A DNA stretch of 64,000 nucleotides from Sinotaia quadrata (GCA_028829895.1 CM054181.1:108634860-108698859); one strand, 5' to 3'. Shown: positions 37,985 to 50,607, numbered from the stretch's first letter. Numbers and translations are program-made. Notes: generated from the letters alone by a model not told the origin.

Positions 37985-38160
37985 TGGTAGGAAGGAATGA
38001 TGTAATTACATGCCGTTTACTGATTATTACGTCATGAGTTATTTAGGAAGGAAGGAAGTAATTGAATGCTGTTTACTGATTATTAGTCATGAGTTATTTA
38101 GGAAGGAATGATGTAATTGAATGCTGTTTACTGATTATTACGTCATGAGTTATTTACTGG
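37985..38160 (+). repeat. Minisatellite, about 58-bp unit, three copies
   Basis: The core is GCTGTTTACTGATTATTACG followed by TCATGAGTTATTTAGGAAGG. Units differ by small indels. Confidence 0.88.
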
Positions 38161-38560
38161 AGGATATTTGTATACAAGTATGGTGTGTAGTTTTACCTTA
38201 GCTAGGATTATCAAATATCTGCATGTAGCTTGTGCTATATCATTTTATGACGTCAGCCACTGTGTTTTGTAGAACTAGGGAAGTGTGCAAGCCTGCTGCA
38301 TTTGGTGACTTTTCTGGTGACTGTATATTGGGTGACTTTTCTGGTGACTGCCTAATGCAGCAAGTGAATGCAGCATTGAAAGTGCATGGCACTTCATGTG
38401 AGTCTGTAAATGTTTTACAGTAGGTTTTTTTCTACTGCAATTCTCTTACACAAGAGCATGCAGAGTATGGCTCCTGCTTACTCCTGCATGATAAAGGGCT
38501 ACCTGCTACATTCCCATTATGAGTCAGAAATCTTTCCTGGAAAAGACATTTTCTGTTAGG

Positions 38561-38790
38561 CCACAATGTGTTTAGAAGTATTGCTCTAGTGATAATTTCA
38601 TACTGCAAAGTCATTAGACCACAATGTGTTTAGAAGTATTGCTCTAGTGATAATTTCATACTGCAAAGTCATTACACCACAATGTGTTTAGAAGTATTGC
38701 TCTAGTGATAATTTCATACTGCAAAGTCATCAGGCCACAATGTGTTTAGAAGTATTGCTCTAGTGATAATTTCATACTGCAATGTCATCG
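38561..38790 (+). repeat. Minisatellite, exact 58-bp period, four copies
   Basis: The core CCACAATGTGTTTAGAAGTA starts at 38561, 38619, 38677 and 38735. Copies are almost identical. Confidence 0.97.
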
Positions 38791-39044
38791 TAGCCAAAAC
38801 ACTGCAAATCATATTTGGAGAATATAGTGAACTCTCATATACTATAAGTTAGTTTTAGTATTATTTACCATAGACTTTTCATGTATGTTGTGTCAACAAT
38901 ACTATTGTTTTGTCTTTGTTTACGTCTCCAAGCATCCATTGATTACAATCTACAGCTTTCTTGCATATGTCGCTAGTTCCTTCATCACACGTTTCTGTAC
39001 ATTTGATCAACTCTCTGCACCTGCTTTGGCGTAATTAGAAATGA

Positions 39045-39046
<2 letters not shown>

Positions 39047-39098
<52 letters not shown>
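39047..39098 (+). repeat. (GT)n microsatellite
   Basis: About 26 uninterrupted GT units. Confidence 0.95.
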
Positions 39099-39100
<2 letters not shown>

Positions 39101-39234
39101 CTGCCTGTCAATCTGGTGACCGACCAATCACGTCTTGTTGTCACTCTCTAAGTTCCGAAGCTGTGGGCGCGAGTCAGTTGAATTTTGCGCCTGACACCAA
39201 CATTTATAGTTACAATCACACTATTACTCATCAT

Positions 39235-39365
39235 AATGCTGAATTAAAAATTTAACTCTTAATTTATACAGTAACTATTTCTATAATCCAGTAACTAATT
39301 GTGTATATTGAATTTAAAGATTAATACTCAGTATCTGCAGTAATTATTTCTATTATAAATAAATC
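39235..39365 (+). repeat. Dispersed degenerate copies of the 36.7-kb minisatellite unit
   Basis: Contains CTTAATTTATACAGTAACTA and TTCTATAATCC-type blocks like the 43-bp unit at 36720, about 2.1 kb away, on the same strand. Confidence 0.6.
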
Positions 39366-39685
39366 TTATTCGAAGCAGAAAAAACATGTCAATGTTGATT
39401 TTTTAAAAAGAAAATAATAATTTGTTAATCAGACATTCTCAGATAACTCAGGCGGTTTGTTTTCTTGATGGTTTATTTATTTAGTTTTTGAGTTGTTGGA
39501 TATTTACTCACATTTTAGGCCTTCTTTATGTTACTGACCGCTTTACTTCAGACACTGCATGACTATGAATTCATCAACACCATTCTATCGTCTTCCAAAA
39601 CATTAATTCGTTGCTGGATGCACGCGAACGTTCAGTAAGATATGTTGAAACCGACAGAAATCGAGTCTACTTATGTATGATTATG
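39366..39685. other. Unique AT-rich sequence without a recognised gene
   Basis: No ORF, repeat or motif that I can assign in this stretch. Confidence 0.35.
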
Positions 39686-39689
39686 TAAC

Positions 39690-39755
39690 ACGCTGTAAAT
39701 TCATTATGTAACACGCTTTAAATTCATTATGTAACACGCTGTAAATTCATTATGT
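39690..39755 (+). repeat. Short tandem repeat, about 23-bp unit, three copies
   Basis: TTATGTAACACGCTGTAAAT-type unit in three copies. Confidence 0.9.
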
Positions 39756-40715
39756 GTGTTTGTGTGTGTTAGCATATATATTATCGGCGTTTGCTTGTAA
39801 CTAGCGTAGATGGAAACAGTGGTTCTTAGCGTGCTCTGGTCGTACAAAACTGTACGTTTTTTAAAAATTTATTTATTTTATTTTTTAAAACCAGCAGCTG
39901 TCACAAAGCAAGTCGGAGTATGGCGTGATACGTTTGAGGCTTCATGTTTCCGTCTTTATCTCTCTCCGCTAAAGAGAGATCATAACAAATATATTAAATC
40001 TGGCAATTTATATACTCGTGATTTTAGTGCATTTCTATTTAATAACTAATTTTAGCAATAGTCAACACACAATACATTCAAATTGGAAAGCTGATTTAAG
40101 ATAACCAGTTAGAAACACTCCCCCTCCCCCCCGCCTTCTTTAAAAAAGAAGGTTTTGAGGAAATATGAATCGGATAATTGATTCAGTATGGCAATAAAAA
40201 GCGACATGTACAAATGTTTCACTTAAAACCAGAAGGATTAAGGAAAATACCTTTACAAATTTTTTTTTTTTTAAATTTTGCACTCCAGTCATAAATCACG
40301 GAAGATAATATCGAACAAGATAAACTTAATTAACGATTTTCTTAATGACATCAGATTTTACAAAACCATTATTTTAAAATTTCGATTTCAATTATTAAAT
40401 ATATAAAACGCAGCACATGCAAAAATTAAATGATAGAGCGTCCCTATTTTGCTTGTTTATTCTTAATTATATATTTGTCAGTGATACAAGGAAATGATTT
40501 GTACTTTCACTTGTTTACACAGTTAACCACTTTTCTTTGGTTGCTTTAGACACACAGGAAACGTAATTTCTTTCATCTCAGTTTATTTAAGATATTTACA
40601 TATTTAAGCTGTAATGTTTGAGGGGAGGAGAGGGGAAGTTAGCTAAATTTAGTAAAACAAGAAAAAAACAATCTGCTGGAAATTTAATTATGAAATGTTC
40701 TTGTGCGTAAATTCA
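39756..40715. other. Unique AT-rich sequence without a recognised gene
   Basis: No recognisable coding potential. Poly-T and poly-C runs at about 40261-40272 and 40125-40132. Confidence 0.4.
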
Positions 40716-40719
40716 CTCA

Positions 40720-40905
40720 GGCACGCGATAGATTGCACAATTCTATAGGAAAAAAGGGAGACAACAGTGGTCACGAGACGCGTAATAGATTTTATAATTC
40801 TAAAGGAAAAAAAGGGGGAGACAAGAGTTGAGTCACGAGGCACGCAATAGATTTTACAATTTTACAGAAACAAGGGGAAATAACAGTGGAGTCACGAGGA
40901 GAAAT
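40720..40905 (+). repeat. Minisatellite, about 62-bp unit, three copies
   Basis: The core is TCACGAGGCACGCAATAGAT followed by TTTACAATTCTA and a purine-rich GGGGGAGACAA segment. Confidence 0.85.
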
Positions 40906-41100
40906 TTTATTTACACTTAGCAGCAGACATCCTCATCCATCCATTTAAAAAAAAATAGAAATGATTATTTGGGCTCTTGTAGAGTCCGAATGGAGCTCTG
41001 AAACGGTATCCAAAATAATGAAAATAAAAATAATTATAATACGATAATTAAGCTTTGATATTAGTATTTATTTCTAATGCACGGGTCACTTTTATTTTAC

Positions 41101-41500
41101 TGTGTTACACATAAGTACTTAGTAATGTTAAATCAGTAATTGTGTTACAAGTAAGTAATTAGCATTGTTAAATCACTAATTGTGTTACAAGTAAGTAATT
41201 AGCATTGTTAAATCACTAATTGTGTTACAAGTAAGTAATTAGCATTGTTAAATCACTAATTGTGTTACAAGTAAGTAATTAGCATTGTTAAATCACTAAC
41301 TGTGTTACAAGTAAGTAATTAGCATTGTTAAATCACTAATTATGTTACAAGTAAGTAATTAGCATTGTTAAATCACTAACTGTGTTACAAGTAAGTAATT
41401 AGCATTGTTAAATCACTAACTGTGTTACAAGTAAGTAATTAGCATTGTTAAATCACTAATTATGCTAAAAGGTAAGTATTAGCACTGTTAAATTAATAAT
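41101..41500 (+). repeat. Minisatellite, exact 40-bp period, ten copies
   Basis: The core is TGTGTTACAAGTAAGTAATT followed by AGCATTGTTAAATCACTAAT. Units start every 40 bp from 41101 to 41461. First and last copies are diverged and the eight inner ones are nearly identical. Confidence 0.97.
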
Positions 41501-41504
41501 TATT

Positions 41505-41895
41505 CTAAATATAGATCTTAATATTGTTCTATCGCTATCTGTGCTGTAAATGAGTACTTAATACTGTTCTATGGCTCTCTGTGCTATAAATGAGTATTGT
41601 TCTATGGCTCTCTGTGCTATAAATGAGTATTGTTCTATGGTTCTCTGTGCTATAAATGAGTATTGTTCTATGGTTCTCTGTGCTATACGCGAGTTCTTAG
41701 TATTGTTCTATGGTTCTCTGTGCTATACGCGAGTTCTTAGTATTGTTCTATGGCTCTCTGTGCTATAAATGAGTATTGTTCTATGGTTCTCTGTGCTATA
41801 CGCGAGTTCTTAGTATTGTTCTATGGTTCTCTGTGCTATACGCGAGTTCTTAGTATTGGTCTATGGCTCTCCGTGCCATGAATATTACTTAGTAT
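41505..41895 (+). repeat. Minisatellite with interleaved 33- and 40-bp unit types
   Basis: Both unit types share TATTGTTCTATGGTTCTCTG. They end in TGCTATAAATGAG (33 bp) or TGCTATACGCGAGTTCTTAG (40 bp). The array follows directly on the 41101 array. Confidence 0.92.
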
Positions 41896-41956
41896 TGTTT
41901 TATCTCTACATTCAATCGATTTAATGATTTGTGATTTTTTAAAGTTTGTCAATGTG

Positions 41957-42150
41957 AATTCTCCGAATTAGATCTGAGTTTGATAACTAACCAGTTGGGT
42001 CCTATAGATTTGAGTTTGATAACTGACCAGCTGGGTCCTATAGATTTGAGTTTGATAACTGACCAGCTGGGTCCTATAGATTTGAGTTTGATAACCAATC
42101 CCCTGGGTCCAATGGGTTTGAGTCTGATAACGAACTAGCTGGGCCCAAAG
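41957..42150 (+). repeat. Minisatellite, 36-bp unit, five copies
   Basis: The core is GGGTCCTATAGATTTGAGTT followed by TGATAACTGACCAGCT. The right-hand copies are diverged. Confidence 0.93.
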
Positions 42151-43458
<1,308 letters not shown>

Positions 43459-44125
43459 GTCTGTTGGAGTGAAGAGCTGGCACTTTCACTACAAGCTCAA
43501 GAAATGAAACCGGCAGGAATACAATAATAATAAATTTTGTTTCGTGGTAGTTCGCGGTTTCACACTGCATGACTTTCAACCTTTCAACTTCCAACCTCCG
43601 AGAATAAATGGCTTCTGGATATATCGGATAAGTGTACAGTGATTGAGAAAGTACAACAAAGAATACACATGTGCGTGTGTGTGTGTGCGCAAATTTTGTA
43701 TACACTTAAGTATCTATTTTCACAGTTCGGTAGAATAAGAGAATATGCGTACGATGATAAGCTATAAGCCGATCAGATCAGGCAAACAAACAAATAAGCA
43801 AACAACGCTGCTAATTCTGCGGGAGATAACTCAGCCTGAACCCCGCGTGTTGCTCAGACATGCGGCGTTAGTGCAGCCGGCTTGGGACACCGGATCTCAC
43901 CAATCTCTGTCCGTGAGATGCGCCGTATGTCTCCTCGAACACCCGAGAAGAGAAAACAACAACGGCAATAGCAACCCCATTTCAAAGAGATCCTACGATC
44001 AAGTGACTGTGTACGAACACAGCTTTTTGCACCTTCAACTCCTTATCTTCGTTTCACCTGGCCAGGTTTCTTCCGTCTCGAGTTGCACGTGCCAACTGAC
44101 AAGAATACGCGCGTGACTGAGTTGC

Positions 44126-44151
44126 CCAATCATGCACCTGGCCATATATGG
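44126..44151 (+). promoter_or_regulatory. CCAAT, E-box and CArG motif cluster
   Basis: CCAAT (44126-44130), the E-box CACCTG (44135-44140) and a perfect CArG box CCATATATGG (44142-44151) lie within 26 bp, in a locally CpG-richer stretch (about 43840-44420). E-box plus CArG is the usual arrangement in muscle promoters (bHLH and SRF binding). No downstream exon can be assigned. Upstream of junctophilin, a distal promoter or enhancer is conceivable. Confidence 0.3.
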
Positions 44152-44767
44152 GGAGCGCGTGCGCCTGTCTCGCGCACTGAGTGCTAAGGCACGCTCGCAT
44201 GTTACTCTAACCCTTAGTGTGGAAAAAGAAGAAAAAAGTGTGAATAATTTATCCATACACTTTGCACACCGCAAAGCAGTCTCGCTGCCAAAACATAAAA
44301 AAAAAAATAGTTATGGTTGAACGAGGGAGCCTACGAAACGATGGGTGTTGTTAACGCGTTCAGCTGCGGAACTGCCCGGCTACACGTCAACCAAGCCGTG
44401 CTTGGCTGGTGCAGATTACTACTAGCTGACGCGAACTGAGAGTTTAACCCAGTAAATGACGTGCGTCAATGACTGTATGAGCGATGTGGTTGTTATCCTC
44501 CACCACCACCACCCGCCACCACATCCCTCTCATTTTTAATATCATATATATTTGCTTATATTTACACTGATCAGGATTGTATGGCGCCAAGAGAATAGCG
44601 ATGACTGTTTCATTGTCATTTTTATGTTATTGTCAGTGCCATTCAGACACAGAAAAATACCACTGATATGACTAAGTGGGTATGTTGTCTTCTCGTTCAA
44701 AGCAAATAATCTAAATGACAAATGACGTAAAGATTTATGAGGTGAACTTGCTGTGACTTCACTCGTC

Positions 44768-45070
44768 TTTGAAGATTATTAACAGCTGATTTCATCAACA
44801 AACCCTAACTGTCACTGAGCTCATTTGTCACTGCGGCCGTTAGCAACTGATTTCAACAACAAACCCAGTCTTTGTCACTGCGGCCGTTAGCAACTGATTT
44901 CAACAACAAACCCAGTCTTTGTCACTGCGGCCGTTAGCTACTGATTTCAACAGCAAACCCAGCCTTTGTCACCAAGCTCATTAGTCACTGCGGCCGTTAG
45001 CAACTGATTTCAACAACAAACCCAGTCTTTGTCACTGCGGCCGTTAGCGACTAATTTCAACAACAAACCC
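44768..45070 (+). repeat. Minisatellite, 47-bp unit, about six copies
   Basis: The core is TCACTGCGGCCGTTAGCAAC followed by TGATTTCAACAACAAACCCA. Some units insert a CACCAAGCTCATTA segment. Confidence 0.93.
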
Positions 45071-45224
45071 AGTCTCTCTAATTGATTTCATTCGTCTTTA
45101 TGACTGTGGCTGATTTATACACCAAAGCGGATCTCTCATTAAAACTGAGGGTCTAAGACAGGACACATTAATTATTCATTGAGAAATTTGGCAAACGTAT
45201 TATAGATGTTTATATATGCATTTG

Positions 45225-45860
45225 GTTGAGGTGGGTTTGGTGGGAATGGAGTAGAAGAATGTTTATCGATGTGGTGGGTTTGAGGGGTTAGAGTAGAATG
45301 TTTATGGATAGTATGGGTTTGAGGGTGTGTGGGGAGTGGAAGAATGTTTGTAGATGTGGTGGCTTTAAGAGTGTGTGTGGAGTAGAAGAATGTTTGTAGA
45401 TGTGGTGGCTTTAAGAGTGTGTGTGGAGTAGAAGAATGTTTATCGATGTGGTGGGTTTGAGGGGTTAGAGTAGAATGTTTATGGATAGTATGGGTTTGAG
45501 GGTGTGTGGGGAGTGGAAGAATGTTTGTAGATGTGGTGGCTTTAAGAATGTGTGTGGAGTAGAAGAATGTTTGTAGATGTGGTGGCTTTAAGAGTTTGTG
45601 TGGAGTAGAAGAATGTTTGTAGATGTGGTGGCTTTAAGAGTGTGTGTGGAGTAGAAGAATGTTTGTGGATGTGGTGGGTTTGAGGGGTGGAAAGTGGAAG
45701 AATGTTTGTAGACGTGGGTTTGAGGGTGTGTGTGGAGTAGAGACTGTTTGTGGATGTGGTGGGTTTGTGGGGTGGGGAGTAGAACAATGTTTGTATATGT
45801 GGTGGGTATGAGGTTCTGTGTGGAGTAGAAGAATGTTTGTGGACGTGGTGGATTTGAGAA
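45225..45860 (+). repeat. Minisatellite, about 44-bp unit, about 14 copies, with higher-order repeat
   Basis: The core is AGTAGAAGAATGTTTGTAGA followed by TGTGGTGG. A four-unit block starting GTTTATCGATGTGG occurs at 45261 and again at 45438 (177 bp apart). The + strand is G-rich. Confidence 0.92.
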
Positions 45861-45873
45861 GGGTGGATAATGT

Positions 45874-45875
<2 letters not shown>

Positions 45876-45954
<79 letters not shown>
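45876..45954 (+). repeat. (CA)n microsatellite at the 3' end of a LINE
   Basis: About 39 CA units. On the minus strand this reads (TG)n directly after the LINE's coding 3' end, so it may be the element's microsatellite tail. Confidence 0.95.
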
Positions 45955-45957
<3 letters not shown>

Positions 45958-46366
45958 AATGTACTTGCTTACTTTGCTTATCTCCTTGGATTCCTCATGG
46001 AACAAAGGGTCTCAACATAATTTCTCCAGCACACTCGATTCTGGGCAGCCTTTTTCAGTTCATCCCACGACAGGTTGCAGCTCTTCATTTCCTCCTCACA
46101 GGATCGTCTCCAGGTGGTCTTAGGGCGACCAACCCATCTCTTTCCATGGAGATTCCACTGCAAAGCCTGCCAGGTGATGTCCTGTGGGGGTTTCTGCAGG
46201 GTGTGTCCTATTCATCGCCATTTCCGCCAGGCAATCTGCTGGTCGATGGGATCTTGGTTTGTCCGCTGCCACAAATTGGTGTTCTTTAGTTTGTCTGTCC
46301 ACCTGATCTTCAGTATTTTGCAAAGGCAGCCATTGACGAATACTTGGAGCTTGTTGGTTAGGGTGA

Positions 46367-47044
46367 CTATCCAGGTCTCTGAGCCATAGAGATGAACAGA
46401 CTTAACGCTGCTGTTGAAAACTTGTAGCTTGTTGCGGACAGAGATGCTGACCTCCAGACTGGTCTCAGGGTAATAAAGGCATATCTAGCTTCGCCGATTC
46501 TAGCTTTGATGTCCTCATAAGAACCACCTTTTGCTGATATAATGCTGCCCAGGTAGGTGAAAGAGGTGACTTCTTTCAGCTCCCTGTCTCTAATGGTTAT
46601 TGGCTTCTGCTGCTTTTTTAACAGGGCCATGATTTCGGTCTTCTCTAGGCTGATCTGCAGTCCACTCTTGGATGCTTCTTGGGCCAGGTTATCAGTTTTC
46701 TGTTGCATAAGTTGGTATTTCTGGGACATCAGGCACAAGTCGTTAAAGGTCATTAAAAGTGCAAAATGTCGTGAAAAGCTCGCCACTTCATTCATTTCTC
46801 CAAGGGCCTGGGTTCCCATAATCAATTCATTTCCAAGGTTGTCTTTTAAAATCTCGGCATTCAGGTCACCCATCAGTATCTTGATGTCTCTCTTGGGTAA
46901 CTCGTTAACTACGTCATTAGTAGGCGAAAAGCATTGGATGGATGAATGTAACTTTCTACCCTTGGAGTGGAATCTTGCTGTCATGATTCTAAGGGAGACT
47001 GGCTCCCATTCCATAAGGGTTCTGGCTGCTACTAGGGACATCAC
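46367..47044 (-). pseudogene. Fused endonuclease-RT reading frame of the LINE
   Basis: A 225-codon minus-strand frame runs from mid-endonuclease (EWEPVSLRIMTARF) through MGDLNAEI..NELIMGTQALGEMNE and then, across a deletion joint near 46760, into RT sequence (DLCLMSQKYQLMQQ, KTEIM, YLGSIIS). The frame is open only because the deletion is in phase. It is a relic, not a host gene. Confidence 0.85.
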
Positions 47045-47086
47045 AATGGCAACTCCTTCTGTGTGATCGTGGTTCTCGTCTGAATG

Positions 47087-47362
47087 TCACGTGTAGAGGA
47101 TTTTCTCCCCACTAGCAAGTGATGTCATGCCAGACCCATTCCATCTGCTTTCACAAATTCCTAGTACTTCGATGTTGTATATTTTCATATCACTTGCCAC
47201 TTGAGCTGCTTTTCCAGTTTCGTACATGGTTCGTACGATACAAGTTCCGATCTTTGTTGTTGCTTTCATCGTCGGGAGATTCGTCGGCTGGTTGGCTTCT
47301 GTGAGGCTTTCACCAATCTGTGTCATCTTTCTCCTGTAGAGACATCTCCCTGATTCAAGCAC
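47087..47362 (-). pseudogene. LINE endonuclease N-terminal fragment
   Basis: Codes TKIGTCIVRTMYETGKAAQV and IYNIEVLGICESRWNGSG. This is the start of the apurinic-like endonuclease domain. It ends at a frameshift before the longer fragment at 47044. Confidence 0.88.
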
Positions 47363-47689
47363 TGGTTGGATTCTTTTGTTGATTTGGTTTCTGTAGCATG
47401 CGGATTTTTATGGGGTGGGGTTGCTGGCCCCACGCCCAACCCTCCTCCTTTCTCACCCAGGCTTGGGACCGGCCATGGTGGCGTTACTCACTCACGAACA
47501 CACAGACACAAGAGCAGAGCAGTAGTCATAATAGGAACCTGCTTCAGCGTCACTATCGGAAGAAAATAACGGTGGCATTGTACTCCTATCAGATTTTGCC
47601 AGAAGGTTGGTGGAGCCCTGAGCACACAGATTAAAGAAATGAGTTTTCAATCTATGAACTCGACATACGTACCCACACATAAAGCAAAA

Positions 47690-47945
47690 GACATGGTGGA
47701 GTGAGCAAAAGACAGATGGTGGAGTGAGCAAAAAGACAGATGGTGAAGTGAGCAAAAGACAGATGGTGGAGTGAGCAAAAGACAGATGGTGAAGTGAGCA
47801 AAAGACAGATGATGGACTGAGCAAAAAGACAGATAGTGGACTAAGCAAAAGACAGATGGTGAAATGAGCAAAAAACAGATGGTGGAGTGAGCAAAAGACA
47901 GATGGTGGAGTGAGCAAAAGACAGATGGTAGACTGAGCAAAAGTG
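47690..47945 (+). repeat. Minisatellite, 23/24-bp unit, about 11 copies
   Basis: The core is GTGAGCAAAAGACAGATGGT followed by GGA. An extra A in some units gives 24 bp. Confidence 0.95.
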
Positions 47946-48900
47946 TTCACTTTTATAAAATCAGTTCCTCACAAAAGTATACATTTTCTCTTCTTTGCCT
48001 CTCCATCACCGTTCTTCTGAGTCGCGAACAAGACGTTAGCTGTATTTGTGTCGCACATTCCTATATAAATTCTAGTATTGACCTTTAAAATATTTAATTT
48101 AATGTTTATATCTACATCCACTCCACCCACCCACCCCAGCTTAATAAATGTAGCAAATGTACCTCATAAAATATTTGAATTAATTTATCTCTCTCTTGCT
48201 CTTTCTGTTTGATGCCTATATATGAACTACTTGGCTGAAGATGCTTGGTCATCTGATTTGGTTATTGGAAACTGAACAAGTCCGAATCCAATTTGCAGGT
48301 GATGTGTTGTTTGAAGATAAATGCGTTGAAGAGGAAATCGAACACCCGTAAGCATGTTGTGTAATTCTGTAACCCGAGTTTACATTTCTTCATGCTGAGT
48401 GCTGAGTTTACTCTTTTAAACAGCTCATTTGGACATACCGGATGTCTCGTGCAGTCGTTCAAGAAGACCCCACACGCCGTGCACGAAATGTGTGTCCGCA
48501 TTATTTAGTAACAACAAGAGCAACTCTTGAGTCTATTCTGAATGGATTTTTTGTTTGCTTTCTTGTGAGCTTTTGTTAAAACTGACAATGGGACACGTGA
48601 AACAGGCAACAAAATTAAACTGCTAAAAGCCCGTACGCGTTCAGCCCTGTGCATAGCGCTTTGTTTCGTCATTCAAATACAAATCATTCCATGTGCGCTT
48701 GCGCCCTTCTGTGAAATAAGCAAAAGTTGAAGAGGGGGACATCAGCAGAAATTACATTAAAAAATAATTGCAGAAGGATTTCAAATTTACATTCTTGACT
48801 GAGTTCTTTAAATGTCGCTGATTATAATTATCACATTCACGTGAACTTTATCAATACTTCAAGAAAAGACACGCTTTCGCCGAGTTGGCTGTTGTTGTTT
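47946..48900. other. Unique sequence without a recognised gene
   Basis: A minus-strand ORF (48501-48262) is Cys-containing but unassigned. No other feature. Confidence 0.4.
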
Positions 48901-48904
48901 CATC

Positions 48905-49550
48905 AGTATGTCGACGTCATCACTTTCAAGAAAACACGGCACTTGGAGGTCAAACCCACCACATCTTGCTCTTTTTGCACAGGTATGTAGTTATGTTTAC
49001 TTGTAAGAATGCACTATATCTGAAGTTCAGTCTTTGCATAAGTATGTAATTATGTTTACTTGTAAGAATGCACTATATCTGAAGTTCAGTCTTTGCATAA
49101 GTATGTAATTATGTTTACTTGTAAGAATGCACTATATCTGAAGTTTATTCTTTGCATAAGTATGTAATTATGTTTACTTGTAAGAATGCACTATATCTAA
49201 AATTCAGTCTTTGCATAAGTATGTAATTATGTTTACTTGTAAGAATGCACTATATCTGAAGTTCATTCTTTGCATAAGTATGTAATTATGTTTACTTGTA
49301 AGAATGCACTATATCTGAAGTTCAGTTTGCATAAGTATGTAATTATGTTTACTGGTAAGGATATACAGTGTCTGGACTTTAGACCCACCTCGTGTCTTGC
49401 TTTCCTTACACAAACAAGTAACTATGATCATTTTCAAGAATGTACTATTCTTAGGCTTCTGATGGATTATGTGCACCGCTGTCCTTGAACAAAACATGTA
49501 TTTAAGTTCACTGTAAAGAATCAATTATATCTAGAATTCAGATGAACCAT
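48905..49550 (+). repeat. Minisatellite, 60-bp unit, about seven good copies
   Basis: The core is GTATGTAATTATGTTTACTT followed by GTAAGAATGCACTATATCTG. Good copies span 48983-49345, with diverged copies on both sides. Confidence 0.93.
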
Positions 49551-49559
49551 GCGCCCAGG

Positions 49560-49915
49560 TTGAAATCGTGATCACTTAAAGACATCACGGTTGGAGTTTA
49601 GACACGTGTGTCACAATCTTTACCAACAGCCATGATCACTTAATGACGGCATGTTTGGAGTTTAGATACGTGTGTCACAATCTTTACCAACAGCCATGAT
49701 CACTTAAAGACAGCATGCTTGGAGTTTAGACACGTGTGTCACAATCTTTACCAACAGCCATGATCACTTAATGACGGCATGTTTGGAGTTTAGACACGTG
49801 TGTCACAATCTTTACCAACAGCCATGATCACTTAAAGACGGCATGCTTGGAGTTCAGGCACGATATGTGCGACATTCCTTGCAAAATTGATGATTGGTTT
49901 CAAGAACACGGGGTT
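49560..49915 (+). repeat. Minisatellite, 64-bp unit, about five copies
   Basis: The core is TTGGAGTTTAGACACGTGTG followed by TCACAATCTTTACCAACAGC and CATGATCACTTAA. Each unit carries an ACACGTGT palindrome. Confidence 0.93.
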
Positions 49916-50564
49916 GCAATTCCAACGCATCTGTAAGTTCTTTTGTACTGGAAGAATTCTTTCAGATAATTTTCAGAGTCCTCGTTCTGTCTATACTTTT
50001 CGCATTTCTCTGTTTCTGGTTCATCGCGGCACTGCAGCTCAAACAAACCATTCAAACACATACACTCAAAATCAAATGTGTGCAATTGGCTCGCTCATTC
50101 TACAAAGTAGCACTGGTCAGTCAGCTGTTCGGTTTGGAATGAAACACTGACAAACACAATTCTAAAGTTCATTACTACCTCCATTTACTTTGATTATATA
50201 TATATATATATTATTCAGACTTTATATTAATATATATTCTCCCCTTACTCAGACTGTATCACTTATTTCCTCAACATCCGATTGTCCGAATCAAATTTTT
50301 TGCAGATTGTCTAAGCGGAAAACTCTTTTTGCTTTTGAATAAAGTCACCTTTGTGGAATCCAGGAGGAAAGCGAGCGTTAATGCCTGATACCTAGCTGAG
50401 CATAGATAACTAGTGGTTGCTAGTATCTCTACTGTTACTGAGTGCTTATGTAAGGGAAGAAAACACAACCCTTTGAATATAAAAATCTATAACGTCATTC
50501 AGTTTACATTCATTATGGGATTTATATATAACACACAGTATGTGTGCTGTATATATATATATAA

Positions 50565-50607
<43 letters not shown>

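Larger units (their letters stand above)
45955..47480 (-). mobile_element. Internally deleted non-LTR retrotransposon (endonuclease-RT LINE)
   Basis: The element reads right to left. Its probable 5' UTR (about 47400-47480) contains GGTCCCAAGCCTGGG-like sequence. The endonuclease follows at 47362-46790, with VRTMYETGKAAQVA, GICESRWNGSG, GVAIVMS, EWEPVSLRIMTARF and KRDIKILMGDLNAEI. It then joins directly to a late RT part, LMSQKYQLMQQKTDNLAQEA, GLQISLEKTEIM, TYLGSIISAKGGS and ARIGEARYAF, and to C-terminal blocks near 46320-45980 (KILKIRWTDKLKNTNLW, WQALQWNLHGKRWVGRPKTT and WDELKKAAQNR). Most of the RT is missing. Frameshifts separate the last blocks. In the first endonuclease motif the usual Trp-Asn is Cys-Ile, so the catalytic Asn is lost. 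The element is inactive. Confidence 0.93.

Noticed and set aside
45542..46005. Several minus-strand Thr/His/Pro-rich ORFs
   Set aside because: They are translations of the 44-bp minisatellite and the (CA)n tract.
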